A stretch of 64,000 bases of DNA from Mucilaginibacter sp. SJ (GTDB taxonomy: Bacteria; Bacteroidota; Bacteroidia; Sphingobacteriales; Sphingobacteriaceae), in contig NZ_CP118631.1 of the NCBI RefSeq assembly GCF_028993635.1, positions 620,001 to 684,000 on the forward strand, written 5' to 3'. Made by a program: the position numbers and the translations under genes. This document shows, piece by piece, positions 8,620 to 16,309 of this stretch. Position 1 is the first letter of the stretch, and each line of letters starts with the position of its first letter. The notes under the pieces are model-generated. The model saw nothing but the letters and a program-made list of their open reading frames with translations, was not told where the DNA came from and searched no databases.

Positions 8620-9231
8620 TCATAACCAATTTTTAAGGAGAACACCCAGGACAAGGCCCGCGGCACCGGAATAAAAATGAAGTTCATGGTTGAATACCTG
8701 CTGGTCCTTGAACTGGAGCCTGATGAGCATGACGATGAAGATCAGGCCCGCGAAAATATTATTGACCGGTCCGACAACAGGAACATAAAAAGCGACGACA
8801 TCCGGCTGAATGACCATATAGCAGAAAAGGCAACCCATGATACTGCCCGAGGCACCGGCACTTGAAAATCCAAAATCACGGTAATGCCTGATCGTTATGA
8901 GAATGATACCGACGAAATGGGAAACAAGGTAAATGCCGGAGAAGATCAGGTGGCCAATCGCACTTTTTTCAGAAAGGAAACCTTCCAGACCGACGCAACC
9001 GGCGTAAAGCATCAGGAGATTAACAAGCAGGTGGACCCAGTTCACATGTACCAGGTCAGAGCTTAGCAGGCGGTAATATTGGCCGTCATTGACCACGCTA
9101 TAGGGATGAAAGAACAGCTTCATAAAGAATTTCCGGTCCAAAAGTCCAGCCAGGCTGCACCCCAGGATCGCCAAAAACAGTACCACGCTGACAGCGGAAT
9201 TTTCCAGGTGTAGGCATTTGATAAGGCTCAT
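8620..9231 (-). CDS. rhomboid-family intramembrane serine protease
   Basis: 203 residues, six or seven hydrophobic segments. The catalytic serine motif GASGSIMG is in TM4 (about 126-133) and the catalytic His is in NHELHFYSGAAGLVLG near the C-terminus. The loop HVNWVHLLVNLLMLY contains the family Asn/His region of TM2. It cleaves membrane proteins within or next to the bilayer; the substrate is unknown. Start ATG at 9231, preceded by a regulon promoter 49 nt upstream. Head-to-tail with UspA, but each has its own promoter. Confidence 0.87.
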   Translation of the reverse strand: MSLIKCLHLENSAVSVVLFLAILGCSLAGLLDRKFFMKLFFHPYSVVNDGQYYRLLSSDLVHVNWVHLLVNLLMLYAGCVGLEGFLSEKSAIGHLIFSGIYLVSHFVGIILITIRHYRDFGFSSAGASGSIMGCLFCYMVIQPDVVAFYVPVVGPVNNIFAGLIFIVMLIRLQFKDQQVFNHELHFYSGAAGLVLGVLLKNWL

Positions 9232-9280
9232 CCATTATTGTCTTAAGTTTAGGGGCCGGCCTGTGAAACAGACCGAGCGA

Positions 9281-9341
9281 CAAATGAATGAAAACAATGG
9301 CCGGAGGACCTTTTAAAATCAAATAAATAGGTATTCAAATC
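9281..9341 (-). promoter_or_regulatory. regulon promoter, site 3 (rhomboid gene)
   Basis: Minus strand: distal box GATTTGAATAC (9341-9331), 10 bp, proximal box GATTTTAAAAG (9320-9310), 21 bp, TTCATTTG (9288-9281) as -7 box. ATG 49 nt further. Confidence 0.86.
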
Positions 9342-9384
9342 AACGAATACCGCCATTCTTAATCGATACCATGAACATCAGGGG

Positions 9385-9816
9385 TCATTTACTATCCTGA
9401 TCGCCGAACAAGATCCGGTTATTTTGCCAGCCTTCACTGTTCAGTTCGTCATTGATAAAGTCGCAAACCTGGTATAAAAATGTGCGTACACCCTGAGTAA
9501 TATTCCTGCTTCGGTAAAGGCCAAGAAATTTCGGTTCCTTGTCGCTCAGGCGGTATTCAAAGAAAATGACCGCCTTGATATACTCATGGTCAAGTAAGAT
9601 CCCGTTGCGTTCTAACCTGCCGTCAAGATTTGCACTGCCTTCAAAATTTGGCTGTTTATAGATCGGGTCGCCCTCGCGACCAAATGCGGTATGCCATTGA
9701 ACACCACTGATCAGGGAGTACATCTGACGATCAAAAGTGACCGGGACACCTCCCTCGGTTAAATAGGTCGGGATAACCAGTTGTTTAAGGTCTATCAGGA
9801 GCACGGTGTCACCCAT
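9385..9816 (-). CDS. C-terminal part of a frame-split nuclease-like gene
   Basis: 143 residues from ATG 9816; open further upstream in the same frame (NIKKDQYSMGDTVLLIDL), which reads as the natural continuation of the upstream ORF. It contains no motif by itself: VLLIDLKQLVIP, a 70-residue beta-rich stretch, then KAVIFFEYRL and a C-terminal DFINDELN helix. It overlaps the upstream ORF by 22 bp in the -1 frame. I treat both pieces as one gene of about 350 residues split at 9828-9834. Whether it is made by frameshifting or is broken cannot be decided from sequence alone. Confidence 0.6.
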   Translation of the reverse strand: MGDTVLLIDLKQLVIPTYLTEGGVPVTFDRQMYSLISGVQWHTAFGREGDPIYKQPNFEGSANLDGRLERNGILLDHEYIKAVIFFEYRLSDKEPKFLGLYRSRNITQGVRTFLYQVCDFINDELNSEGWQNNRILFGDQDSK

Positions 9817-10436
9817 GCTGTACTGATCTTTTTTAATATTCTGACCGATCTTTCGATCAGGGTCTCTATGGCATATCGGGTGGAAGAATGATCATAATCC
9901 TTATTTCGTTTGTAAAGCGGGCTAATGATATATACCCCCTGAGATACCCGGTTGCCATTTGCCCGCTGTTTATCCATTTTGATCTGTTCATCCAGCGCGT
10001 CCTGCATTACCTGCTTATAGTTCAGGTTGCCATCTGCGAAGGACATTGATTTCAGTTCGGCATATACGATCTGATCGGCCTCCTGATGGCCCTGATCCGC
10101 ATTTACGGTAACTTTAAAGTCCGGGGTTTTAATTTTTGATTCCGGTACGCGTTCGATATTCCTGACCTTCTTTTTCAACCATATCCAGGTAAGCGCCTCA
10201 CTGTATTCGTCGTAAGCACTTTTAAGTTCAGGATCAAAATCGACACCGTGCCTCATGATATGTTTTAAAATGAGTTTCTTTTTCTCGCGAACAAAATCGT
10301 CGACCGGGGCCGTTCTGTCCAGCAAGGCAAGGTTTCCCTGTTCAAAGGATTGCAGCAAAGGATTATAGCTTAACTGAACAAGTACCTGTTTCAGCTTTAA
10401 AAATTCTTCTTCAAGGGAGGCATCATATCTAACCAT
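9795..10436 (-). CDS. N-terminal part of a frame-split PD-(D/E)xK nuclease-like gene
   Basis: 213 residues in frame 0. Residues 100-135 show the nuclease pattern KTPDFKV ... YAELKSMS (PD then ExK about 25 residues later). The last 10 residues (after LKK) are out of character and end in a stop at 9795, while the -1 frame continues sensibly. At the change point the codons are TTA AAA AAG, a canonical A AAA AAG slippery heptamer. It stands alone between the rhomboid gene and a divergent gene at 10560. Family unknown to me; the nuclease call is moderate. Confidence 0.6.
   Translation of the reverse strand: MVRYDASLEEEFLKLKQVLVQLSYNPLLQSFEQGNLALLDRTAPVDDFVREKKKLILKHIMRHGVDFDPELKSAYDEYSEALTWIWLKKKVRNIERVPESKIKTPDFKVTVNADQGHQEADQIVYAELKSMSFADGNLNYKQVMQDALDEQIKMDKQRANGNRVSQGVYIISPLYKRNKDYDHSSTRYAIETLIERSVRILKKISTAWVTPCS
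9828..9834 (-). other. A AAA AAG heptamer at the frame change
   Basis: On the minus strand the heptamer is in the phase required for tandem -1 slippage (0-frame TTA AAA AAG; after slippage the next codon is GAT, entering the downstream ORF). It could be a programmed site, a slippage-prone mutation or a sequencing error in a run of six A. Confidence 0.6.
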
Positions 10437-10559
10437 GGCGAAAGTTAAACATTCGCCTATAAAAATATATCACTGATCGTCAGTATGTATTTTAAAGAAC
10501 CGGGCAAGGTCCGAGATTTCAGTTGGATAGATACGAACACCTGTTTAAATTAGCCGCCG

Positions 10560-11363
10560 ATGAAACTGACCGAGCAACTGAAGAATGAAATGACCAGGCT
10601 TTACAACACCGGTGTGAACCTGATCAACGCTATGCAGGTGGAACAATTCCCGGCGGAAATGGAAGCCCATTTTACCAATGTGCTCAAGAAGGATTTTGGT
10701 CATTTCCGGCAGAACCTACCGAAATTCAGCGATACTTACCAGGCCTGGTACTCGGAGGCACAGATCGTGATCGCAAAATACCTGCCGGGCAGGTTAAATG
10801 ATTTCACCAGCCTGTACGAGATCAAGGGCCGAAAAGAGATCCGTAAGGACAATTATGTGATCGAGGACTACCTGAGATCCACGGTTGTCACCGGAGGTTT
10901 TGATAAGAAGGTCGTTGCTGGTCCTGCCGACGCGATACCGCTGATGCAGCAACAACTCAGCATCCTTAACGCGATCTATATCCGTTTTGAAAGCCAGCTT
11001 GCCGAAAGCGAATTGCTGATGCTTGGCGAATTATCTGATCAGATGCTGATCAGGGCGTCGGAATTGCTGAAGATCCAGTTCGGCCGGTCCGCGGGTGTGA
11101 TCTGTACCGTGGTGCTGGAACAACATTTGGAGGAGGTCAGAAAGAACCACCAGTTGAAGGCGACCAAGAAGATCATGACGGTGAACGATCACAATGAATC
11201 GTTCTATAAGGCGGGATTATATGATGTGGCAACTTACAGGCAATTACAATACCTTGGTGATATCCGCGACCTTTGTCTCAAAAATAAAAAGAGCGCCCCG
11301 ACGGAAGAGCAGATCGCCGATATGATCAACGGCACACAAAAAGTACTGAAGACCATATTCTGA
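10560..11363 (+). CDS. unknown protein with HEPN-like C-terminal helical domain
   Basis: 267 residues, mostly helical, no signal peptide. The C-terminal 110 residues (RSAGVICTVVLEQHLEEV ... FYKAGLYDVATYRQLQYLGDIRDLCLKNKKSAPTEEQIADMI, described here in pieces) resemble DUF4145/HEPN-type domains, in which a conserved R-x4-H follows the 'IR' helix. Here the segment is RDLCLKNK, so the His is replaced and RNase activity is unlikely if the fold is right. Divergent from the nuclease-like gene with 123 bp between, and convergent with the histidine phosphatase. Function unknown; the HEPN relation is an inference from pattern. Confidence 0.6.
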   Translation: MKLTEQLKNEMTRLYNTGVNLINAMQVEQFPAEMEAHFTNVLKKDFGHFRQNLPKFSDTYQAWYSEAQIVIAKYLPGRLNDFTSLYEIKGRKEIRKDNYVIEDYLRSTVVTGGFDKKVVAGPADAIPLMQQQLSILNAIYIRFESQLAESELLMLGELSDQMLIRASELLKIQFGRSAGVICTVVLEQHLEEVRKNHQLKATKKIMTVNDHNESFYKAGLYDVATYRQLQYLGDIRDLCLKNKKSAPTEEQIADMINGTQKVLKTIF

Positions 11364-11385
11364 CAGGGCATTTACGACACGGTAC

Positions 11386-11946
11386 TTAAAAAGAACAATC
11401 CTGAGCAGGGCGAATGCCCTGCACGTCCCTTTCAAGCGTCCTGACACCGCCGGAGATGTTCACGATCCAGAGGCTGTCGAAATCATCGCCTTTCCATTTT
11501 ACCTTTTTACTATCCACGCCCAGTGCCGCGATGATCCCCGGAATATTGTCGTGTTCCCATACCACGATGACCGTACCTGTTCTTTTAAGCAATTCGTCCG
11601 CCAGTTTTTTCGTTTGTTCCACCTCGAATTTCGTATTTACGGTCAGGTTGTATTTAACGGCAAGCGGCCATACGGTCTGCATCATCCTGCCGCTTTTAGT
11701 GGCCTTTCCAACCGACGGTGCAGGGACGTAAGCGATGCCCGGCACCCCGAATTTTCGGACGATGACAGCGGGGAGTTTGAATGCCCTGTTCAGTCCCATG
11801 CAGGAGAGGTTATCACCCTGGGGCGGCTTTTCGGCATGCCGCAGAATGATGATACGTAACGGTTTTTGCTGCGCAGCAGCCATCCGGCATACCAGTGAAA
11901 GCGCAAATACTACTAATAGGGTTCGGAGGATCAGGAATTTATTCAT
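11386..11946 (-). CDS. exported histidine-phosphatase-superfamily protein
   Basis: 186 residues. The N-terminal signal peptide ends around AAAQ (residues 1-25). The mature part begins LRIIILRHAEKP, the RHxE phosphatase signature with catalytic His, and VVWEHDNIPGI supplies the second conserved His (about 130). The protein is short for the superfamily and lacks the ordinary long insert, as in SixA-like or phosphoglycerate-mutase-like periplasmic proteins of Bacteroidota. Substrate unknown. No regulon element is visible upstream. Confidence 0.82.
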   Translation of the reverse strand: MNKFLILRTLLVVFALSLVCRMAAAQQKPLRIIILRHAEKPPQGDNLSCMGLNRAFKLPAVIVRKFGVPGIAYVPAPSVGKATKSGRMMQTVWPLAVKYNLTVNTKFEVEQTKKLADELLKRTGTVIVVWEHDNIPGIIAALGVDSKKVKWKGDDFDSLWIVNISGGVRTLERDVQGIRPAQDCSF

Positions 11947-12006
11947 AACGATAGATAATAGTATTAATACAAGTTAAGGAACCTGGTGTCATTTACGGCG
12001 GTACAT

Positions 12007-12036
12007 CAAAAAAAGAGCCGGCATCGCTGCCGGCCC
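12007..12036 (-). terminator. rho-independent terminator of the 12056 hydrolase gene
   Basis: Minus strand: GCCGGC, 6-nt loop, GCCGGC (12034-12017), followed by TCTTTTTTT (12016-12008). It lies 20 bp after the hydrolase stop codon. Confidence 0.9.
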
Positions 12037-12055
12037 CCAACCATCACCCTTATAT

Positions 12056-12850
12056 TCAAACCACTTTTTCGATCCATTGGAGGATAAAATCAGCATCTTC
12101 CTTCCAGCTTGGCTGGCCGAGGACGAAGTGGTTCCGCCCCGGAAATTCCTTGTATTCGGTGATCGAACCGTTCTGTTGATACCGTTTGAAATTACGTGCG
12201 TTCAAATGGGCCGGAATGATGTGATCATTAGAACCGGAGGTGATCAGCAAAGGCACATGTGCTTTTTTAAAATCCACCTTGGCCGCGCTGGTCAGGCCAC
12301 CACGGGTAACGGTCTTGGATTCGGGCAGGACGTTCCTTTCATAAGCTTTGCGCTGGGTTTCGAGTGGCATACCGTTCACGAAAGCGTATTGAAAATCCTT
12401 AAATGACATCAGGTAAGTTTTATCAAGACTGGTGAACAGCCCAAGTGATTTCCATGCGGACCGCAGGAAGGAGAACTCATAGGGGAAAATACCCTGCGGG
12501 GGCACCGGGTGGATAGCGACGCCGGCGGCTGCGAACCCGTTATTAACGAGGATCTGCGTAACCAGGCCACCCAGTGAATGGCCGATAATGATCGGCTTCT
12601 CATCGAACTTTTGCGCCTCCATGGCATAATGGTGAATGAGTTCGGTAAGTGTCAGCCGGGCAAGCGCCTTGTCGCTGCCCTGACGGGCGCGCAGTTCGGC
12701 CGCTGTCCCGTTCTTATGCGGCCATGCCGGGGCACTGGAATGGTACCCTTGTAAGCTGAAATATTCCTGCCATTGCCGCCAACCCTCATGGCTGACGAAT
12801 GCCCCTGTAATAAACAATACGTTACGTTTCTTCTTTACTTCCATTTGCAT
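12056..12850 (-). CDS. alpha/beta hydrolase
   Basis: 264 residues. Visible: LFITGAFVSHEGW oxyanion region, nucleophile GHSLGGLV (about 92-99), acid in TSGSNDHIIP (about 207) and His in GRNHFVLGQ (about 242). It resembles RBBP9/esterase-like soluble hydrolases; substrate unknown. The first ATG at 12850 lies only 13 nt after the -7 box. The second ATG at 12844 (MEVKKKRN) would give a more usual leader and may be the true start. Followed by a strong terminator, so monocistronic. Confidence 0.86.
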   Translation of the reverse strand: MQMEVKKKRNVLFITGAFVSHEGWRQWQEYFSLQGYHSSAPAWPHKNGTAAELRARQGSDKALARLTLTELIHHYAMEAQKFDEKPIIIGHSLGGLVTQILVNNGFAAAGVAIHPVPPQGIFPYEFSFLRSAWKSLGLFTSLDKTYLMSFKDFQYAFVNGMPLETQRKAYERNVLPESKTVTRGGLTSAAKVDFKKAHVPLLITSGSNDHIIPAHLNARNFKRYQQNGSITEYKEFPGRNHFVLGQPSWKEDADFILQWIEKVV

Positions 12851-12863
12851 ATGATCTACAGGA

Positions 12864-12924
12864 CAAAGGTATCCGGCAAGCCGGCTATGTTCCTTTTACA
12901 TTCAAACAGAAGCCTTTGTAAATC
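12864..12924 (-). promoter_or_regulatory. regulon promoter, site 4 (hydrolase 12056-12850)
   Basis: Minus strand: distal box GATTTACAAAG (12924-12914), 10 bp, proximal box GAATGTAAAAG (12903-12893), 21 bp, TACCTTTG (12871-12864), a perfect TAnnTTTG. Divergent from site 5. Confidence 0.9.
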
Positions 12925-12972
12925 AAACCCTGCCATCCGCGTCATTCAAAACGCCCCGGTTCACCCATAATT

Positions 12973-13033
12973 GAAAATCAAAGCGTTTCATTTGATAATG
13001 AAAGTCCGCCCCCTGTGCCCTGGAATAATTTTG
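12973..13033 (+). promoter_or_regulatory. regulon promoter, site 5 (small membrane protein/sigma/ppk operon)
   Basis: Distal box GAAAATCAAAG (12973-12983), 10 bp, proximal box GATAATGAAAG (12994-13004), 21 bp, TAATTTTG (13026-13033). ATG at 13063, 29 nt further. It sits back to back with site 4, so a single 210-bp interval drives both directions. Confidence 0.9.
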
Positions 13034-13062
13034 TGATGTGCCCATAAAACGGGTTTAACCAC

Positions 13063-13296
13063 ATGAAAAGGACAGGAACATTTATAATGATAGCAGGCGC
13101 AGCGATCGTGATCGCCGCCTTGTTCATTTTTCCCGCGGAAGACCCGGTCAACGCGGTAGACAGTGAATTCCCCAAAGTACCTATTACCGGAACAGGATAT
13201 TTCCCCTGGAAGGTATTTGCCGGTATGATTCTGATGGCGATAGGGTCGGTTTTCCGGTTCGCGGATGCGATAGACCAAAAGGCAACTACCCATTGA
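13063..13296 (+). CDS. small two-helix membrane protein
   Basis: 77 residues with two hydrophobic segments (IMIAGAAIVIAALFIF, residues 8-23, and VFAGMILMAIGSVFRF, about 52-67) separated by a polar loop. No family recognised. I accept it over the opposite-strand ORFs in the same place because it starts 29 nt after a regulon promoter, has bacterial membrane-protein composition, and its stop is 27 bp before the sigma-factor gene in the same direction. It is likely the first gene of the operon; a stress-membrane role is inference. Confidence 0.72.
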   Translation: MKRTGTFIMIAGAAIVIAALFIFPAEDPVNAVDSEFPKVPITGTGYFPWKVFAGMILMAIGSVFRFADAIDQKATTH

Positions 13297-13323
13297 CCGG
13301 CCGGAAACCTTAAAACATCTCCT

Positions 13324-14184
13324 ATAAGACAACTGGTTATCAATACATCCTATACGGTAAGGGAGGACGGGGCGCTTGGCCGGTATTTTAACGATATCGA
13401 AAAGCTCGGGGTGTTAAACCCATCGGAAGAGGCGGAACTCTGTGGCCTGGTGGTAGCGGGGGATAAAGAAGCGATGCGCAAACTGGTTCTGAGTAACCTC
13501 CGCTTCGTTATTTCGGTCGCCAAAAAATACCAGACCAAAGGCATCAGCCTGAGCGACCTGATCAGCGAGGGTAATATCGGGTTGATCACGGCCGCCTGCC
13601 GCTTCGACCATACCCGTGGATTCCGATTCATTTCCTATGCGGTCTGGTGGATACGCCAGGCGATCAGCACGGCTGTCGAGGAACATACCCGCTTATTCCA
13701 CCTGCCGATGAACCAGGTGAATATGCTTAATCAGTATCTGAAAGCGGTCGCCAGGAAGGAACAGGAATTACACAGGCCACCCTCTACGCAGGAGATCGCG
13801 ACCGAGATCGGCGTGGACGATCATCTCTTATCGGAACTGCTTCAGCATACGCAGATCAGCGCCTCGCTCGACCATCCGATCAATGAAGAAGGCAGTGCCT
13901 GTTTGTATGATAAGATCCCGCACAGGGACCCGCAGCCGGATGACTCCTTGCTGCGTGAATCGGTGGCTACGGAGATCAGCTTAGCCATGCGGATACTGGA
14001 TAAAAGAGAACGGGAGATCCTGTTGCTGTTCTTCGGGCTTGCCGGCAGTCCCTGCTGCCGTTTGGAAGACATCGCCGAGCGCCTAAAGCTGTCGGTAGAG
14101 CATACCCGCCGGGTAAAGGAAACAGCACTCGGTAAACTGCGGCATTCCCCATTCGCACATCAGCTAAGATCATGTATATCATAA
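13324..14184 (+). CDS. RpoD-like alternative sigma factor (sigma-70 family), probable ATA start
   Basis: 286 residues from 13324. Region 1.2/2 is classical (EAELCGLVVAGDKEAMRKLV, NLRFVISVAKKY, the YAVWWIRQ block of 2.4), then region 3, and region 4 with an atypical helix-turn-helix (LKLSVEHTRRVKETALGKLR instead of the housekeeping TRERVRQIKEKAIRRLR). Homology to Bacteroidota RpoD (MRQLKI...) extends upstream of the first standard start, GTG at 13411, through RQLVINTSYTVREDGALGRYF. The only codon at the conserved Met position is ATA 13324; no ATG/GTG/TTG exists there between the preceding in-frame stop (13296) and that point. Product likely directs RNAP to stress promoters; it lies within the regulon. 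Confidence 0.85.
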   Translation: MRQLVINTSYTVREDGALGRYFNDIEKLGVLNPSEEAELCGLVVAGDKEAMRKLVLSNLRFVISVAKKYQTKGISLSDLISEGNIGLITAACRFDHTRGFRFISYAVWWIRQAISTAVEEHTRLFHLPMNQVNMLNQYLKAVARKEQELHRPPSTQEIATEIGVDDHLLSELLQHTQISASLDHPINEEGSACLYDKIPHRDPQPDDSLLRESVATEISLAMRILDKREREILLLFFGLAGSPCCRLEDIAERLKLSVEHTRRVKETALGKLRHSPFAHQLRSCIS

Positions 14185-14194
14185 ACTGAACACG

Positions 14195-16309
14195 ATGAAA
14201 AATATATTTTTTGACAGAGACCAGAGCTGGCTCGGATTTAACGGCCGGATACTTGATGAAGCAGCAGACCCGGAGGTCCCCTTGCTGGAACGATTCCGCT
14301 TCCTGTCCATATACAGTTCGAACCTTGACGAATTTTACCGGGTACGCTACCCGATCATCCGGGCCTTACACGCGCTGAAGGAAAAAGACCGGCTGAACCA
14401 TAATGAAAAGGCCGAGTCAACGGCCGACCTGCATGCGGTACGTCAGCTGATCGACATGCAGCAGAACCGCTTCGGGGAGATCCTGCGTCAGGAACTGCTA
14501 CCGGCCTTGCAGGACCAGGGCATTCAATTCCTGCATTGCAAGCCGCTTTCTGAAGATATCCAAGTGGAAGCCGGGGATATCTTCTTCAATAAGGTCTTAG
14601 GCTACCTGCAACCGGTCGCGTTGAAAGGTTCAGGGGAACGTTTCTTCCCGGAGAACAACCGGTCATATTTCCTGGTAGTGCTGGACAACGGCAACCGCCA
14701 GCGGCAGGTAGTGGTCAATATTCCAACGGCCCAGCTCGGTCGTTTTTATGAGCTCAAAGGGACTGGCGGTCCGGTGATCCTGTTCCTCGACGATATCATC
14801 AGGCATCACCTGCCATACCTGTTCCCGGGAGAGCGGATAGCAGGATGTTACGCGGTGAAGGTGACTCGGGACGCGACCTTGCTACCCGAAGATGACCTTA
14901 GCAGTGACCTTGCAGAACTTGTGGAAAAGCAATTATCCAAACGTGATTTCGGTCTGGTTACGCGGTTCATCCACGCACCGGACATGCCTGCGCAACTTTT
15001 AAAACGGTCATTAAAATATTTGGAAATAGATGCCGAAAGCGCGGTGACGGGGGGACATTACCATAACCTGACCGACCTGTTCCACCTTCCTTTAAAAGGC
15101 AAAGGGATGGTATTTAATGAATGGCCGGCACACCGGCAGGCGGGTCCGCTGATGCCTGAAAGTATCTTCGAGCAGCTTCATGGCAAGGACCTGTTCGTTC
15201 ATACGCCTTACCAATCGTATGATCCCGTTCTCCGCTTCTTTAATGAGGCCGCGAACCATCCCGAGGTTACCGATATCTGTACGACCGTGTACCGTATCGC
15301 CTCCGATTCAAGGATCGGATCGGCACTGATCAGCGCGGCCAGGAACGGAAAACGCGTTCGGGTACTGGTCGAACTCAAAGCGCGGTTCGACGAGCATAAT
15401 AATCTCCGCTGGGCCAAGCAGATGCAGGAAGCGGGTGTAGAGATCATTTATAGCGGAAAGAAACAAAAGGTTCATGCCAAGGTCACGCTGGTCAAAAGGA
15501 CAGGAAATTCGCATGCAGGCTATTACGGACTGATCTCGACCGGAAATTTCCACGAAGGGACGGCTAAAAGATATACCGATATCGTATTGATGACCGCCAA
15601 TGCTGAGCTGCTATGCGAAGTAAAAAAGCTATTCGGTATACTGGCCAGGAAGAAGAAACCATCCTCGGCAAAAAAGGCATTCAATGAACTGATCGTCGCT
15701 CCATTCAACCTGCGGTCACGCTTCCTCGAACTCATCAACCGGGAGATCGATAATGCACGGATCGGCAGGAAAGCATCGGTGTTCATCAAGGTCAATAACC
15801 TGGAGGAGCGTACACTGATCACGAAATTATACGAGGCTTCACAGGCGGGTGTGGACATACACCTGATGGTCCGTAGCGTGTGCTGCCTTATCCCCGGTAT
15901 AAAAGGCATGAGCGAAAGGATCACGATCACCAGGATCGTAGACCGGTTCCTTGAGCACAGCCGGATATTCCGTTTCCATAATAACGGTGAGGAAGAAATA
16001 TTTATCGGCTCTGCCGATTGGATGAACAGGAACGTTTATCACCGGATCGAGGTCTGCGCACCTGTGAAAGACCCTGCGGTGCGTGACCATATCAACCAAT
16101 GTATCCGCTACTGGAAAGACGATAACCTTAAGGCGGTCTGGCTGAACAGCGGCCTTGAAAATATCAAAAAGGCATCAGGCGGTGCGCCATTACAGGCGCA
16201 GGAAGCCATTTACACCTTACTTATGCCATCAGAAAGGAGCATCACACCCATTATTACAAGGACACATGATATACGAGAAGCAATTAAAGAAGACCAGGCG
16301 GTACATTGA
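14195..16309 (+). CDS. ppk1: polyphosphate kinase 1
   Basis: 704 residues, full length for PPK1. Starts MKNIFFDRDQSWLGFN, the family N-domain start; the FLSIYSSNLDEFYRVR block (about 32-47) is diagnostic. The C-terminal PLD-like halves carry the catalytic region VHAKVTLVKR (about 428, phosphorylated His) and the second KxH-like region. It makes long polyphosphate from ATP reversibly. It begins 10 bp after the sigma-factor stop and its end overlaps the HD-domain gene by 44 bp, so all belong to the regulon operon from promoter site 5. Confidence 0.96.
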   Translation: MKNIFFDRDQSWLGFNGRILDEAADPEVPLLERFRFLSIYSSNLDEFYRVRYPIIRALHALKEKDRLNHNEKAESTADLHAVRQLIDMQQNRFGEILRQELLPALQDQGIQFLHCKPLSEDIQVEAGDIFFNKVLGYLQPVALKGSGERFFPENNRSYFLVVLDNGNRQRQVVVNIPTAQLGRFYELKGTGGPVILFLDDIIRHHLPYLFPGERIAGCYAVKVTRDATLLPEDDLSSDLAELVEKQLSKRDFGLVTRFIHAPDMPAQLLKRSLKYLEIDAESAVTGGHYHNLTDLFHLPLKGKGMVFNEWPAHRQAGPLMPESIFEQLHGKDLFVHTPYQSYDPVLRFFNEAANHPEVTDICTTVYRIASDSRIGSALISAARNGKRVRVLVELKARFDEHNNLRWAKQMQEAGVEIIYSGKKQKVHAKVTLVKRTGNSHAGYYGLISTGNFHEGTAKRYTDIVLMTANAELLCEVKKLFGILARKKKPSSAKKAFNELIVAPFNLRSRFLELINREIDNARIGRKASVFIKVNNLEERTLITKLYEASQAGVDIHLMVRSVCCLIPGIKGMSERITITRIVDRFLEHSRIFRFHNNGEEEIFIGSADWMNRNVYHRIEVCAPVKDPAVRDHINQCIRYWKDDNLKAVWLNSGLENIKKASGGAPLQAQEAIYTLLMPSERSITPIITRTHDIREAIKEDQAVH

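Noticed and set aside
13297..13410. Sigma factor starting at GTG 13411
   Set aside because: It would delete the conserved RpoD region 1.2 start and residues that read well upstream to ATA 13324.
16155..16265. N-terminal extension of the HD/PycTM protein
   Set aside because: Lies inside ppk1 and reads as ppk1 shadow; ATG 16266 fits the HD domain start.
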